Assembly: GCA_004352715.1 (NCBI GenBank)
Contig: SCFE01000028.1
Span: forward strand, 2,012,657 to 2,076,656
DNA: 64,000 bases
Source: Hofstenia miamia
Taxonomy: Eukaryota; Xenacoelomorpha; Acoela
Direction of reading: 5' to 3'
The position numbers and the translations under genes were made by a program. Below the pieces are notes generated by a model, which saw nothing but the letters and a program-made list of their open reading frames with translations, was not told the DNA's origin and made no database searches. Shown here piece by piece: positions 32,171-44,357 of this stretch. Numbering within the stretch: the first letter of the stretch is position 1; each line of letters opens with the position of its first letter.

Positions 32171-34090
32171 ATGGAAGCTAAGGAAGACTCAAACTGTTTA
32201 GATTTCTTAAATTGCCCCATATGTTTATGTAATTTTGATGACCCATACTGCTTACCATGTCTTCACACATTCTGTAAACAATGCTTAGATAAATTTAGCA
32301 AAAATTACACTAATATAGAGTGTCCCATCTGCCGATCGTCAACTGCTATTGCTTCAATAAAAAGAGATTTTCGTTGCGCAGACTTCATTAATTACTTCAA
32401 AAAACAAGGCGATTTATCATTAACAAGCTTCTGTTCTTTATGTCAAGTAGATATTGACACAATTGATGCACACCTGTGTAGAAATTGCCTTATATTTACC
32501 TGTGCTGATTGTGCTTTTGAGCATAAAAACAATAGAAGAACTAATGAACATCGGATATATCCTATAAAATCAAGTAGCTTTCCTACATGTTCCACTCATG
32601 GAAAAAGACTAGATTTATTTTGTTTTGAGTCAAGCTGTGAAATGGCTATATGCTCTAAATGCATTGCTACAGCCCATTTGCGGCATGATATACGATCGAT
32701 TGATGAAAGAATAGATTTTCTCAAAGATGAAATAGCGCATTATCTAGAGTTGCATAAGAAAAAAGTGAGCAAATTGAATTTGATGTTAACCTCTCTTAGT
32801 GATTCGAAGAAAGAATGTGATAAAGTTCTAACTTCTATAGAAGATTCACTAACTGATCAAAGAAATAAAGTTGTAGACATAGCCAATAAAATTTTTAATG
32901 AAGAAAAAACTAAACTTTTAAAAGGAAAGTGCGATGTTCAAAACAGCTTTGATAAAAAGTTTAATCCTCTTTTAACATTGAGAGATAACTCTATTACATT
33001 TACAGCTAATGTCACAAATCTACGAACCAAGTCGTTTGGAGAGCTTTGCGAATTACATAATGCTATAAAAACCAATGAGAATGTTCCTGATTTTAGCATT
33101 ACTTTAGATAAGTTAGGTTTAGTACATTCAAAAGATTTTAATGATATTAAAATGCGGAATCTTATAAAAAAATGTTTGGGTTGCATTGAAACTGAAATAA
33201 AATGGTTAAATAAAATTCCTTCGAAACTTTATGAAAATTCTGGTGATTTATCATTGAATAGTGAATATTGCTCTAATGAAGAGGCGATGTCGACTAATCC
33301 TTTCTTAGTTAAAAATTACCGTCTTGATTCTGATTATGTTGTAGATATTTTACATGATAAGTTTAACAACAACTTACTTGTTTTAGGATCAACTGATGAA
33401 GAACTGCAGCTTCAAAAAATTAATGAGGATTATTCAAGAACGTATACAGTAACAACTGATTTCATAGAAGTCCGACGTAGTTGCCTTGCACAGCAGTTGT
33501 GTGGGCGCATTTTGGTACTATACTTCTCGGAATCTCAGAAGTTCACCAACTTGGTTTCTATTTGCACAGACTTTAAATCTCATGAGATATTTCCCATTTC
33601 TTTTTTTAATATGAAGAAATTGAAATTAATTTGTTCTAGTGAGTGCAGAAGATATATATTTTTCTATTTAAACGACCATACCATATTTCGTTTTGAGTTA
33701 GTGCGAAATGAACATGTTACTGCTGCTACGACGTTCCCTTCAGTTGCTACTCGTATGGATGTTTGTGAAGATTTGGATTTAATGGGATTTTCATTTGATA
33801 ACCGCATTGCTTTATTTTCATTTAAAGATCAGAAGATTTTACGTTGGTTTAATAAACTTTATATTCATGGTCTTTGTTTACTGAATGAAAAAATGATGAT
33901 TTTATCCAGCTTTGACTGCTTAAAATTAATAGATCTGAAAAAAAGAAGGTTGCGCAGAAGAATTGAATGCTTCCAAGATAGCAGCCAATGCATAAGAGAT
34001 CCTTACCAAATTGCTAGAATTTCAAAGTGCGGGTTTTATTTTTATTCACTTCTTCAAAATGAAGTTATTAAAACTGAATGGAGATTTTAA
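32171..34090 (+). CDS. TRIM-like RING/B-box protein, 639 aa
   Basis: A probable E3 ubiquitin ligase. A C3HC4 RING finger uses Cys15, Cys18, Cys30, His32, Cys35, Cys38, Cys51 and Cys54 (C-x2-C-x11-C-x-H-x2-C-x2-C-x12-C-x2-C). A B-box 1-like zinc site follows (about 88-127) and then a B-box 2 (Cys140, His143, Cys151, Cys161, Cys164, His169, His172). Residues about 175-290 are charged and helical, fitting the coiled coil of TRIM proteins. The C-terminal 260 residues are rich in predicted strands (NNNLLVLGSTDEELQLQKIN, RYIFFYLNDHTIFRFELV, LMGFSFDNRIALFSF) and may form a beta-propeller, but no NHL or SPRY signature is evident. The whole coding sequence is one exon. AATAAA lies at 34103, only 13 nt past the stop. 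It is intact, unlike its inverted paralogue at 39698-41666. Confidence 0.92.
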   Translation: MEAKEDSNCLDFLNCPICLCNFDDPYCLPCLHTFCKQCLDKFSKNYTNIECPICRSSTAIASIKRDFRCADFINYFKKQGDLSLTSFCSLCQVDIDTIDAHLCRNCLIFTCADCAFEHKNNRRTNEHRIYPIKSSSFPTCSTHGKRLDLFCFESSCEMAICSKCIATAHLRHDIRSIDERIDFLKDEIAHYLELHKKKVSKLNLMLTSLSDSKKECDKVLTSIEDSLTDQRNKVVDIANKIFNEEKTKLLKGKCDVQNSFDKKFNPLLTLRDNSITFTANVTNLRTKSFGELCELHNAIKTNENVPDFSITLDKLGLVHSKDFNDIKMRNLIKKCLGCIETEIKWLNKIPSKLYENSGDLSLNSEYCSNEEAMSTNPFLVKNYRLDSDYVVDILHDKFNNNLLVLGSTDEELQLQKINEDYSRTYTVTTDFIEVRRSCLAQQLCGRILVLYFSESQKFTNLVSICTDFKSHEIFPISFFNMKKLKLICSSECRRYIFFYLNDHTIFRFELVRNEHVTAATTFPSVATRMDVCEDLDLMGFSFDNRIALFSFKDQKILRWFNKLYIHGLCLLNEKMMILSSFDCLKLIDLKKRRLRRRIECFQDSSQCIRDPYQIARISKCGFYFYSLLQNEVIKTEWRF

Positions 34091-35379
34091 TTCTCTTCTA
34101 TTAATAAAATTTATTTGATTATTGTTTTCATGTCTATGAATAGAATGTGCTTGCTAATAACAAAGTTTGTTAAAAAATTTCCATGAATGTTCAGAGTAAA
34201 AAATTGTATGATCTATCTTAAAAACCACTGGGTCATGCAAAAAGTAAAAAGTGACTTTCTTATCAAATAATTTACTTATATAAATGTGGATACTCTCATT
34301 TAATTTTGACCTTTTTAAATTCATATTGCAAAATTTTCAGATTTTAAGTTTATTGTTTTCATAGATTTTATCTGCAAATATTTAAATCCCATTACAGTAT
34401 TTATTAGAGAATATAATATGAAGTTTTCTAAAGTATTTTTCCATTTGTTATGAACTTTAGACAAATAATTGGTCTTTTTTCAAATATAATGGTGCTATTT
34501 AAAGCTTTATTAAATATTTCAGGGGATTGTTATTAGCATTCGCATTAAGTGCTGACAAATTTTTGTATTATACCTGTTCAGTATTGTGTTTCAAATATAA
34601 TTGTCTGTATGAATTTAGTTTAGTTGTATTCTTAAAAATGGTTTCAATTATCATAAGATTCATACATAAATATTAAATCAAGTTTATCAAACATTGTTAT
34701 GTCTGTGTATAGTGGTATTTTCGAAAATCATCAAAATTAGAATGTTATTAAATTTTAGTTTTTGACCATTTTATAATAAGGGTTTTCTAAAACATTTAAA
34801 TTTATCCTTCTTTTAATGTGCATATTTTGATAGAAAGCAAAATAATTTAAACTGCGAAAACGATTTTCACATTTTTGAATTGGTTTTATCATCAACATAT
34901 CATTTAGCACATTTTTGTTGTGTACATGAAAGTATTCTATTCATTTAAGAAGTCGTATGTAACTTTATAGCTAAAATAGGACGATTTATTATGCCAATCA
35001 CATTATTTTTAGAATTAGACAATTTGCTTTATATCTTTAAGCATAAATATTAATTTGGGCAACTTTAAGCCTTGTTAAAATACTCAGAACTGACTGAAAA
35101 TGGGAGCATAAAAGTGACTAACTATATTTGTACCATTGAATGCTACGCAGTGTATATTTCAAATAACGTATTTTAGGAGAAATGGGATCCGTGAAGTCCT
35201 CTTTTAAATGATGTCAATAGATACAGTTTCTTTTCAGTGTTCTAATATCAAAAGAACTTCTTACAAACTATTACCTATGTCAAAACTTTTTTATATTTTA
35301 AAATAGCATAGATGTCTTGAGCAGCTAATCATGTATCAGAAAAAGCCTACATTTCATACTGCAAAACTATATGAAACTA
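34091..35379. other. AT-rich 3' flank of the TRIM gene
   Basis: Starts with a polyadenylation signal AATAAA at 34103-34108. Beyond that I see no ORF, repeat boundary or RNA gene. Confidence 0.45.
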
Positions 35380-35896
35380 TAGCTCAAGTCAAGAAAAGTT
35401 GCCACATTATAACCACATTTTTGATAACAAACGAATGACAAATAGAGGTTTATAAAATATATTTAAAAATTTAATTGTCTCAACTTGTAGCCTGGTGACA
35501 AAGTTATTTAACAAGTTTGCCATGCCAAGCGTGACACGCAGATAAACGTCTTGAAACTGAATCCATTATACGAACTCTAACTTATTGAGTTATTTGATGT
35601 TGCGATTCAAGAATATTACTATTTGCTGGGTTTTTTTTGACAAAATCCTTCAGAATCTCCCACATGTGACCATTGCATAACTTGAATATAATTGGAAAAT
35701 AATTCCTTTGTCGATTTTGAGGTATGAGGGGTTTTTCCATCTTGTTCTAAGATCCATGAATCGGGATATAATCAGGTTTCCTATGGTACAAATTCCTCGA
35801 GTATTTGGGAATATTTAGCTGTACCAGTGCCATCTAGTAATTTTAGATAAAATCCAGTGTACAATAAAATGTGGCCACTTTTTTTGACTTGAGCTA
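35380..35896 (-). mobile_element. Tc1/mariner remnant with TIRs and transposase traces
   Basis: TAGCTCAAGTCAA at 35380 and TTGACTTGAGCTA ending at 35896 form TIRs, with TA on both outer sides (35378-35379 and 35897-35898). Pairing continues through AAAAGTTGCCACAT. The minus strand between them reads Tc1 transposase pieces, for example YSQILEEFVP, ILEQDGKTPHTSKSTKELF and YIQVMQWSHVGDSEGF, with stops. It is internally deleted and inactive. Confidence 0.8.
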
Positions 35897-36300
35897 TATA
35901 TTGTAAATAGGTTTAATTAGATCTACAGTATTTATTTTATCCCTGTGGGCACTTTGAAAATCTTAAAAAAATTGTCCACTTATTGCAGACTTGGTTAACT
36001 AGTACTTCAGTATTATTACATATTTGTATTTAGTGACTGAATAAACATACGCCATTTCAAATACTTATTATTTACCCTGTAGAATTTTATGTGATTTTAT
36101 AGCTTTTGTAATAAACTAATTGCATTGGTTTGTTATACACTATGAACTGCAATCTGGAAGAGGTGTACTTCTTTAAGTTATGACTAGATATTTTTCTTTA
36201 TAGCTTTAACTTAGGCCAGTATTATTGAGCTTATTTTATTTTTAACTGAAACGTTGGAAAAATTATTTCTAACAAAAATTTTTCAAATTAAATTCAGTCA

Positions 36301-37160
36301 TTGCAAAATATTTTTTTATTTTTCTGGTCAAGTGTAATGTTTCTCACAAGTCATTCTAGTAGTAATACATGTTGCACTTGCAATCAAATAATCAATGCAA
36401 AAGATGAAATATTTGTATGTTTTTGCAGAGGAAAGAGAATGCATTGGAACAAAGGATGCACCGGTTTTACAAGCAACGATCTAAAAGGAATTCGTGATTC
36501 TGCAGAAAATATAGTTCTTTTCTGTAATGAATGTGTAACAAATGGAAGAAAAATAATGATATTGTTAGACATCAGCATAGCAAATAAGAACTTTATATGT
36601 AATACAGAAACAGTATCACTCATCAGTAGTTTACAAGCAATGACTACAGACAGAAAATGTATTACATATGACGAAGAAAAATATTGTCAAATCTAATGAA
36701 CATCGCCATGAAACCGTACATAATCAACATTCAAAAACTGATGAAGAAGTTGTTTCTCGCCAAATTCCAATATTCTGCTATTTTAGAATTTTCAGGGCAT
36801 GGTCGCATTATTAAAGAAGAAACTTTAGTTAACGATATTTTTAAGCATCTGGAAATTGATTCTGAAAATATAGTAAATATGCAAAGGCTTGGTAAGTACA
36901 ATAGCCAGAATGGTCAGCCCAGTACTTTAGTAATAACACCAAACTGTGTATAGAATGCTAGAAAAGTTATAGCCAATGCACATAAGTTAAGAACTTTTCA
37001 AAATCCTATATATGTCAGCAAAGCATTAACACCTCAAGAGTATCAAAATGAAGGAGCTCTAGTAAAACGTAGACGAGATGTGATAATAAAAGGAACTGAG
37101 GCAAAAGGATTGAAGATAAGAAATCTTAAGTTATTACTAGATGGAATTGAAATTTGACAA
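36301..37160 (+). pseudogene. LINE ORF1 with PHD finger, broken
   Basis: At 36360-36540 the translation contains CCTCNQIINAKDEIFVCF, then MHWNKGCTGF and NIVLFCNEC, a C4HC3 PHD-type zinc finger as found in ORF1 of some CR1-group LINEs. After a frame change, 36780-37160 gives IFKHLEIDSENIVNMQRLGK, LVITPNCV and FQNPIYVSKALTPQEYQNEG, the C-terminal region usual for these ORF1 proteins (RNA-binding fold). It is followed directly by an endonuclease domain. Stops at 36694 and 36951 break it. Confidence 0.72.
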
Positions 37161-37199
37161 TTAATTAATGCTAGAACTAAAGATCAATGCACTGTTAGA

Positions 37200-38785
37200 A
37201 CATTTAGCTTTCCATCTTTGCTTATATATAATATAAATGGACTTTGGTCAAAATATGTATATTTAAAAGAAAGAATGCTTAGCACTGAAATTGATATTGT
37301 AGCTTGCAAGAGACAAAGATTCAGAATGATTTTGTAACCAGAGTTTTAGAAGCTGATAATTTTCATATTATACGTCAAGATAGAGATTTAGAATCTTTTA
37401 GTGAATCTGGCGGAGGTGGTGGTCTTATTATTTATGTAACTAAGGAATGTTGCAGAATTAACCCTCGAATAGAATACAAGATATCACTACCAGACCTTGA
37501 ATAATTAGCTATTAGTATTCGTCCAAAATTCTCAGTATAGTTCTATTAATATCATAAACTTATATGTTTGGCCGCAAAGAAATAAGAAATTGTCTCATAG
37601 TGTTATCAGAAAAACTGTTAATAGTATTACTCAAAGAAAACTGAGAGTGCTTAGGATTGTAGTTGGTGATGCAAATGAATCATCTATTGACGTTTTTCAA
37701 AATCTAGATCCTCACAGTCTTATAAACTTCACAACTTTTTATCCGCCAAAAATATATTGGATATTACTTATGTGTCTTCAAATATTTTTGAGGCAATTGA
37801 AGCTGCTCCAATTGGGTCTTGTGAAGTGAGTTACCATTTTGCTATTGAACTGCATATAGGCTAAAACGATAAAAAAGAATTCGAAGAGCTTGTAAGAAAA
37901 ATGTATTGTCTTGCTATAATGAAGCACTCAGTAAATATTATTTTGAAACCACTGACTGGGAAAGTTTGTTAGAACAATCCAGTGAATTAACTATCAAAAC
38001 TCAAGTAATTGAAGGATACATCCAATTTGTAATTGACTCATGCAAAACAAAGTCTGTCTGTAGAGTGTCGATCAAATCTTGATGTAAGAATATACATATG
38101 ATAAAAATTTGAAATACTATGGAAGTGCAAGATGGATGCAGTCAAACGAGATGATAAGTTGTTGAGAAATCAAATACAAAGGAAAATATGTAAATCAGTG
38201 AAGACCTATCGAGCTGACAAAATAAGAGGAATGACGAGAAATGAAATTCATGATGAGCTAAAGAAGAGAATGAAGAAAAACACTCCTACAATAAATTTGT
38301 CAATTACTAATGCAAATGAACTAAAAAATTTTTTTGCACGCCTCAATGACGACTTTTGCAAAGACTCAACATATGAAGGGATAGCTCCCTATGTTCCTCC
38401 GGTAGAGATTAACATATCAGAAGTAAAAAACTTGTTTCGATCTGTTAATGAAAATACGTCAACAGGACTTAGCAATACACCAGCATGGATTTATAAACGA
38501 TTTGCAAATGAATTAGCACTACCTTTCTTACTACCCTATCAAGAAATACACCCGGATCAATGGAAAAAGGCATGTGTTACAGCTGTTTCAAAAAATATAC
38601 ATGCCAACATGGATAACATGAAGCTATTTCGACCTATATCTGTATTACCAATTCCTGCAAATGTAATTGGTAAGTTAGGCCTATTTTTGAAAATTACGTG
38701 CGACGACAATGATAATCTCCAATTTGCTTACAAACGAAACACATCTTGGACAGACTGCTTATTATATACTAATATGACTGAGTAG
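37200..38785 (+). pseudogene. LINE ORF2: APE endonuclease and truncated reverse transcriptase
   Basis: Endonuclease blocks: LLIYNINGLWSKYVYLKERM, then (frame shifted) QETKIQNDFVTRVLEADNF, SESGGGGGLIIYVTKE and IVVGDANESS, matching the N, QETK, GGG(L/V) and GDxN signatures of APE-type LINE endonucleases. RT N-terminal blocks follow at 38132-38785: NAWIYK-like TPAWIYKRFANELALPF, WKKACVTAVSKNIH and LFRPISVLPIPANVIGK. The frame ends at 38785 before the YADD motif, so RT is truncated. Several stops are present. It lies between the two TRIM paralogues. Confidence 0.8.
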
Positions 38786-39697
38786 ATCCTCTGTATTTTT
38801 GCAACGGTTGTCATCATATTACAAATAAATTTTCAAAAGTTATAAAAGTTTCTATGTCTTTGGGTTAGATTTGCTGCAATGAAATTTAATCAAAATTTTT
38901 TGTATTATATCAACAAAATGATGCTTTTAAATAACGACTCTCATTTATATTTTCCATTTGTGTTAATTTTGTTACTTACCACACATTCCTTGCAACATGC
39001 TGCTGATAGTGGTTGCGACCTTCTCGACTAGCAAATATTTTTGTGAACATCAAATAATTCTTCCCAAAACAACAAAAATGCTTCAATTCTCCATGATAAT
39101 TTTGATAGTGCAGTGCAGTTATCATTAAATGCTCTGCCTCTTTGAGATTGTGGCGGTAATACGGACCAATTGGGCAGTAATGAAAATGCAATATTTGCTA
39201 GATTCTTATATGATTTTAAGGTTTCAAGTAAAAAGTCGGAATTAGTGACTAATAATATTATTTTTCCTGTCATAAATTCAGTCCTGATTTTTGAGATAAC
39301 TGATGCGTTTTATTTGTGAAGGCATGCTCTAAATAATCAGTGTATCTGAAAAGCAATGCCTTTCGTTTCTTAGATTAAGAAAATTTAGGATTGACCTTTT
39401 GTTTATTAAAATATTAATACATGTAGTTAACATAACATTAATTAAAACAAAGAACGACCAAACATATTGAATATCTTTTAGTGTATGCATATTTAACAAA
39501 ATTAAATGTAGTAAATTATAAATTATATTACCAATAAATTTGTATTGACGATGACTCTAAATCCAAACCGGTCGCATATATATATATATATATATATATA
39601 CTGAGTAGCCAGATGCGATGCTTGGTTATTAATTCTAATTTATATACTTGCAGACCACAATTTGTAAATAAATAAAGTACTAAATACAAAAAATGAA
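38786..39697. other. AT-rich interval with (AT)n microsatellite
   Basis: Contains (TA)n at 39577-39600. Short overlapping minus-strand frames at 38976-39273 (such as HYCPIGPYYRHNLKEAEHLM) have a protein-like look but no recognisable family, and may be a trace of decayed coding DNA. No polyadenylation signal for the adjacent TRIM pseudogene is seen close to its stop. Confidence 0.4.
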
Positions 39698-41666
39698 TTA
39701 AAATTTCCATTCAGCCTTTACGAATTCATCCAGACGCTCCGAATAATAATAAAATCCGCACTTAGAAATGCTAGTTATTTGGAAGGGATCTTTTATACGT
39801 TTGTTGATGCCTCTGAATCGTTTAATTTCTCTGTGTAATTCCTTTTCACTGACGTTATACAATTGTAAATTCTCTGTAGCTGACACAAGCAAAATATTTG
39901 CATTTAAGAAACAAAGTCCATAACTATAAACATCATTAAACCAATGCAAAATTTTCTGATTTTTGAAAGAAAATAAAGCGATACATTTATTAAATGAAAA
40001 CGCCATTAAATCCAAATCGTCACAAACATCCATGTATTCAGCAACTGAAGGAAATGTCGTAGAAGCAGAAACACTCTCATTTTGCACTAAATCCAAACGA
40101 AATATGTTGTGATCACTAAGATAAAAAAATATATATCTTCTGCAGTCGCTAGAACAAATTAATGTCAATTTTTTCATATTAAAAAAAGAAATGGAAAAAT
40201 TCTCTTGAGATTTAAAATCTGTAGAAACCGAAATCAAGTTGGTGAACTTTCGAGATCCAGAAAAGTACAATAGCAAAGGACGTCCACACGACTGCTGAGC
40301 AAGGCAACTGCATTTGACCTTTTTGAAATCAGTTGCAATCCTTAATGTTTTATAGCCACTGTCAGTAATTTCTTCAAGCAGTAGTTCGTCATCAGATGAT
40401 CCTAATACAAGCAAGCTGTTGTTTAGTTTATCATGTGATATATCTAGCACATACGTACTTTCAGCACCATAGTCTTCAATAAAGAAAGGGTTAGTATCTA
40501 GCATTTTATTTGTATAATTTGCACTAGAATCTGCACAATTTAATGAAATACCAGCAGCATGTCTACTACTCGCAGTGCAATTATCACCTGCCTTTTCACA
40601 TAGTGTTGAAGGACGTTTCTTAACAAATGTCAGTTCAGGTTCAATGCAGCCCAAATAGTTTCTTAAGGAGTCCCACATTGCCTTGTTTTCATTAACATCT
40701 TCTGAATATCGAGATGTACTAAATCCACTTTATCTAGACTAACATTACAAATCATCATGTTGTCATTGATCTTAGCAGCATTCTGTAATTCCCAAAGCTC
40801 ATTAAATGACTTGTTGTTTAGATTTACGGCATCCGCTTTAAATCTGCTCGAATTTTCCTTTAATAATAAAAGTGCATCCATTTTTTTCTGAAATGTGTTT
40901 TGAACACCACTTTTTGCTTTTAAAATTTTCGGTTTTTCTTCATTGAAAACTTTATTGGTAGCCTCTATAATTTTATCTTTTTGAGCAGTGAGTGAATCGT
41001 CAAGAGCATCTAGATTTTTGTCACATTCTTTCTTCGCATCAGTAAGAGACGTGATCATCAAATTCAAGTTATTCACATTTTCCTTATGCCACTTAAAAGA
41101 TGCTCTAATTTCGTTTTTGAGAACATCCATTCTTTCATCAATTGATCTTATATCATGCCGTAAATGCGTTGCAGCAATACATTTAGAGCAAATGGCTTTC
41201 TGACAATTTGGCTCAAAGCAAAATAAATCTAGTCTTTTTCCATGAGTCGAGCAGGAAGAGTAACTAATTTTTAGAGGATATACTCCATGTCCGCAAGTTC
41301 GCCTGTCAGTCTTATGCTTGACAGCACAGCCAGCACACATACAGTAAAACCTTTTTTACAAAAGTGCGCGTCAATTGCATCGATTTCAATTTGACATAAT
41401 CCACACAGACTTTTCAATGATGAATCACTTTGTTTTTTGAAGTAATTTATGAGTTCTGCGCAACGAAAGTCCCGTTTTACTGAATCAATCTTAGCTAGTG
41501 ATCTACAAATTGGACACTCTATATGCGTTTTGTTTTTACTAATTCTATCTATGCATGATTTACAGAATGAATGAAGACATGGCAAGCAAAACGGATCTTC
41601 CAAATTACACAAACATATGGGACAATTTAAGAAATTCAAGTTGTTTGAATCTACTTTAGTTGCCAT
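39698..41666 (-). pseudogene. TRIM-like paralogue with two frameshifts
   Basis: It is homologous along its whole length to the TRIM gene at 32171-34090 and convergent with it. The first frame (41666 to 41271) has an intact C3HC4 RING (CPICLCNLEDPFCLPC, then CPICR) and the start of B-box 1. A frame change at a T6/A6 run (41352-41357) leads into B-box 2 (CSTHGKRLDLFCFEPNC) and the coiled coil (to 40663). A second change near 40690 leads into the C-terminal domain (40678 to 39698; RYIFFYLSDHNIFRLDLV). The C-terminal half is strongly conserved with the paralogue. Either it is a young pseudogene or sequencing errors broke a live gene; the first break lies in a homopolymer. A T-rich run ending TTTTAG precedes the ATG. 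Confidence 0.85.
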
Positions 41667-42065
41667 CTAAAATATTTAAACTTATATATAATGTATGCAT
41701 GTACCAAATGAAATTGAAAAGTACTTAAAAATATAGAATTATTAAATTTGTTTGGTAGCTCAAGTCAGCATTGTATATGACATAAGAATAAGTGGTTTCC
41801 TTAACTCTAATTTAAACTTACAGATCTAATTAAATATCGAATTTCAAATTTTCTCATAATTTCTAGTAATATCAATTTTGGCTAAGCTAAATTTCGCAAA
41901 CAAATTGTGATCCTCGATCAGTACTTTGGCAAATAACGGCAATTTGACGGGTCAGTTTGATTTGTCACATTAATCCAATAACTTAGGCACCAAATGAAGG
42001 TGTCGTCTAAAATCCAAAGTTGTCCAAAATTTGGCAAATTTAGAAAATGGAATTCATTAAACGAC

Positions 42066-42066
<1 letters not shown>

Positions 42067-42106
<40 letters not shown>
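42067..42106. repeat. (AT)n microsatellite
   Basis: About 40 bp of alternating A and T. It abuts the 3' end of the adjacent minus-strand LINE fragment, and an equivalent tract abuts the second copy at 45677, so it is probably the LINE 3' tail. Confidence 0.85.
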
Positions 42107-42108
<2 letters not shown>

Positions 42109-43499
42109 ATGAAGATGATAGTATTGAACAGCAACCAAAGTAAAATAAGTAGTTAAGTTCCCTACGCCTTTGCCTAACCTTTATGCCGAGAAATACCTCA
42201 TCTGGGCACCTCCGCTGACTTCTTAAATAAAACTAAAACTGGTACTCACAAACAAAAAGGATAAGCATACTGATTAGTAATGTCTTTCTTTGTGTATCAA
42301 TTTTATCTGAAAAAATTTGTTTAATATTGTTTATTTTTTGAATATGACATTTGCAATAGTTTTCTTAGCACACTGGATTTAGTGTTAAAAATTGCTGTTT
42401 AGATTTTAAATCCATGAAATAATTTGAAAAATCTTGAAAGATACCTCATTTTGATCAGACCAGACGAATTTTACAATACCAATTCTTGATCATATCAGTA
42501 GGCTGCAATAATATTAAAAAAAATCTTTTAATGAAGTACAAGATACACCATAAAATATGAAAGTAAAATAATTGTAAAATAGAAGTTTAATTATTGCTTT
42601 ATTATTTGTTAATTTCATGTTTTCTTAAGATTTAGCAAAGCATAAAATAATGAGAATATATTAAATACAATTGAGCAACAAAATGTTGTATGACAAAAAT
42701 CGACTTGCTAAGCTTACCCTCTTGCCCCTCAACATGTACCCCCCGTGGAACCACGAAATTTTTTCTTCGCTGTATTACACTAGAAAGTCTCGGTATTCTT
42801 TCTTTTATGGTTGCCCTCGACTCGTCAACATTACTTTGCGAAAAAATTAAATTCTAGACCTATTTCACCCTCAAGTCTAGAACTTTCAACTTTTTTGAAC
42901 AATGTTCCATCAAAACTTCTTTGAGACTACACTCTGCACCTGGAAGATGTTCTGTGATGCGGTTTCTGTCGGAACAACATTTATTTTTAAATTTGTAACT
43001 GTGAGTAATCCCTCAACTTTGTTGAAATCCTTTATAGTAGCAATAATACTAATAACCTGAGTGTAGTGAGAAATTAGGGTATCTTTTAAGCTATCTATCC
43101 CTGATTTGTATGAGACCCAAAGTTGGTGGCAATACCAACGCAGTGTAAAGTATCTTGAGCTCGCGTAAGGAGTAACCTTATGCCTTTAACTTATTTAGAA
43201 GGAACATTTTGCTTCTGCATTTTCGTAGAAGCCTTGAGACATGTTCTTCAAATGACAAGGCATTATCAATGTACACTCCAAGGATTTTAATGGCTCGAAA
43301 GAGCTTGCCAGATAGGTATTGTGTAGTAGTCAAAGGAGAGCTACCCTTAGAAAAAATCATTTCAACCGTTTTTTCTTCGTTCATTGATAGGTTGTTGTTA
43401 TTACACCAGTCTTTCACAGCGCAAAGTACTTCTTGCGCCCTGTCTTGACCACGAGTTCCACCCACTAGGATTGTAGCATCATCTGCGTATTTTACTAAA
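42104..43499 (-). mobile_element. LINE 3' end, copy 1
   Basis: The minus strand holds the end of an RT: LVKYADDATILVGGT (catalytic YADD), then CAVKDWCNNNNLSMNEEKT, AIKILGVYIDNALSFEEHV and CRSKMFLLNKLKA (43178-43499), a stop, then GYSLRELKILYTALVLP, followed by about 1 kb of presumed 3' UTR. From 42104 to about 43437 it appears identical, without indels, to 45706-47025 (constant offset 3602). A single N at 43500 and a second (TA)n mark a scaffold junction on its 5' side. Confidence 0.85.
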
Positions 43500-43500
43500 N

Positions 43501-43504
43501 ATTA

Positions 43505-43541
<37 letters not shown>
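43501..43541. repeat. (AT)n microsatellite next to a single-N junction
   Basis: ATTATATATGTATATATAT and further TA repeats directly after the N at 43500. This is likely a scaffold join in low-complexity sequence. Confidence 0.8.
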
Positions 43542-43544
<3 letters not shown>

Positions 43545-44357
43545 GAATAGACTCGGCTCATTCCCCGCCCTGCTGCAATCTCCCAAACAGTAAAGCATTT
43601 AAAAATATGAATAATTTACAATATCTTTAATATTAAACAATACTCAAAGTATGTTTAAAATATTCAAATTTAACATGATTTTTACAATTTTGTGTATCTC
43701 TATGCTCAATTTCAGATATTCAAAAAATTGCTGAGCATATCTTCACACTCAATTTTTTTTCACCAAACAATTTTTTTTAATTCAAAAATTTGAAGAGTTT
43801 TTACATTATTTATTTGATATTTCTAACCACATTATTACGCATTCAATTCAGAAATTTAATCTATTTGGGGATTTCCATAATCTCTTTCAATATTACGCCT
43901 AGTTTTACTCATTTAGAGTTCATATCAGTATCATTCAAAAACACCTCCTTATTTTCACATAAACATGTTTTTACCAGTTAAGATTATTGAAGTTTAAAAA
44001 CACTGATCAATTAAACATTTTATGTTCAACTACTAAACAAAAAAATTGTTTAGCTCGGCAGAATTTTATGTTCACTAGATGAACAACGAATCAGAACGAT
44101 TAAAAAGTAAAAATAATTTCAGAGGAAAAGATTTTCAGTTGAATACATGAAAAAATTATTGAAAATGCCAATTTTTTAAGAGAATACCATTCGCTCCAGA
44201 TCTTCTCTAGGCTCTGATAATTAGAATTACCACAACTGAAAAGCTTTACATGCAAACAATGAATATGAATCAGATTGTGCTATCTAAATTAAATTTTGCC
44301 TTGCATTATAATACATAATTAGTTGAAGGGTTGCAAAATACATGAATAAGAACCTAC
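43542..44357. other. AT-rich non-coding stretch
   Basis: No ORF or repeat boundary is recognised. T-rich with short open frames only. Confidence 0.4.

Noticed and set aside
38976-39273. Minus-strand frames HYCPIGPYYRHN... and MTGKIILLV...
   Set aside because: Two overlapping frames compete and neither has a domain that I recognise.
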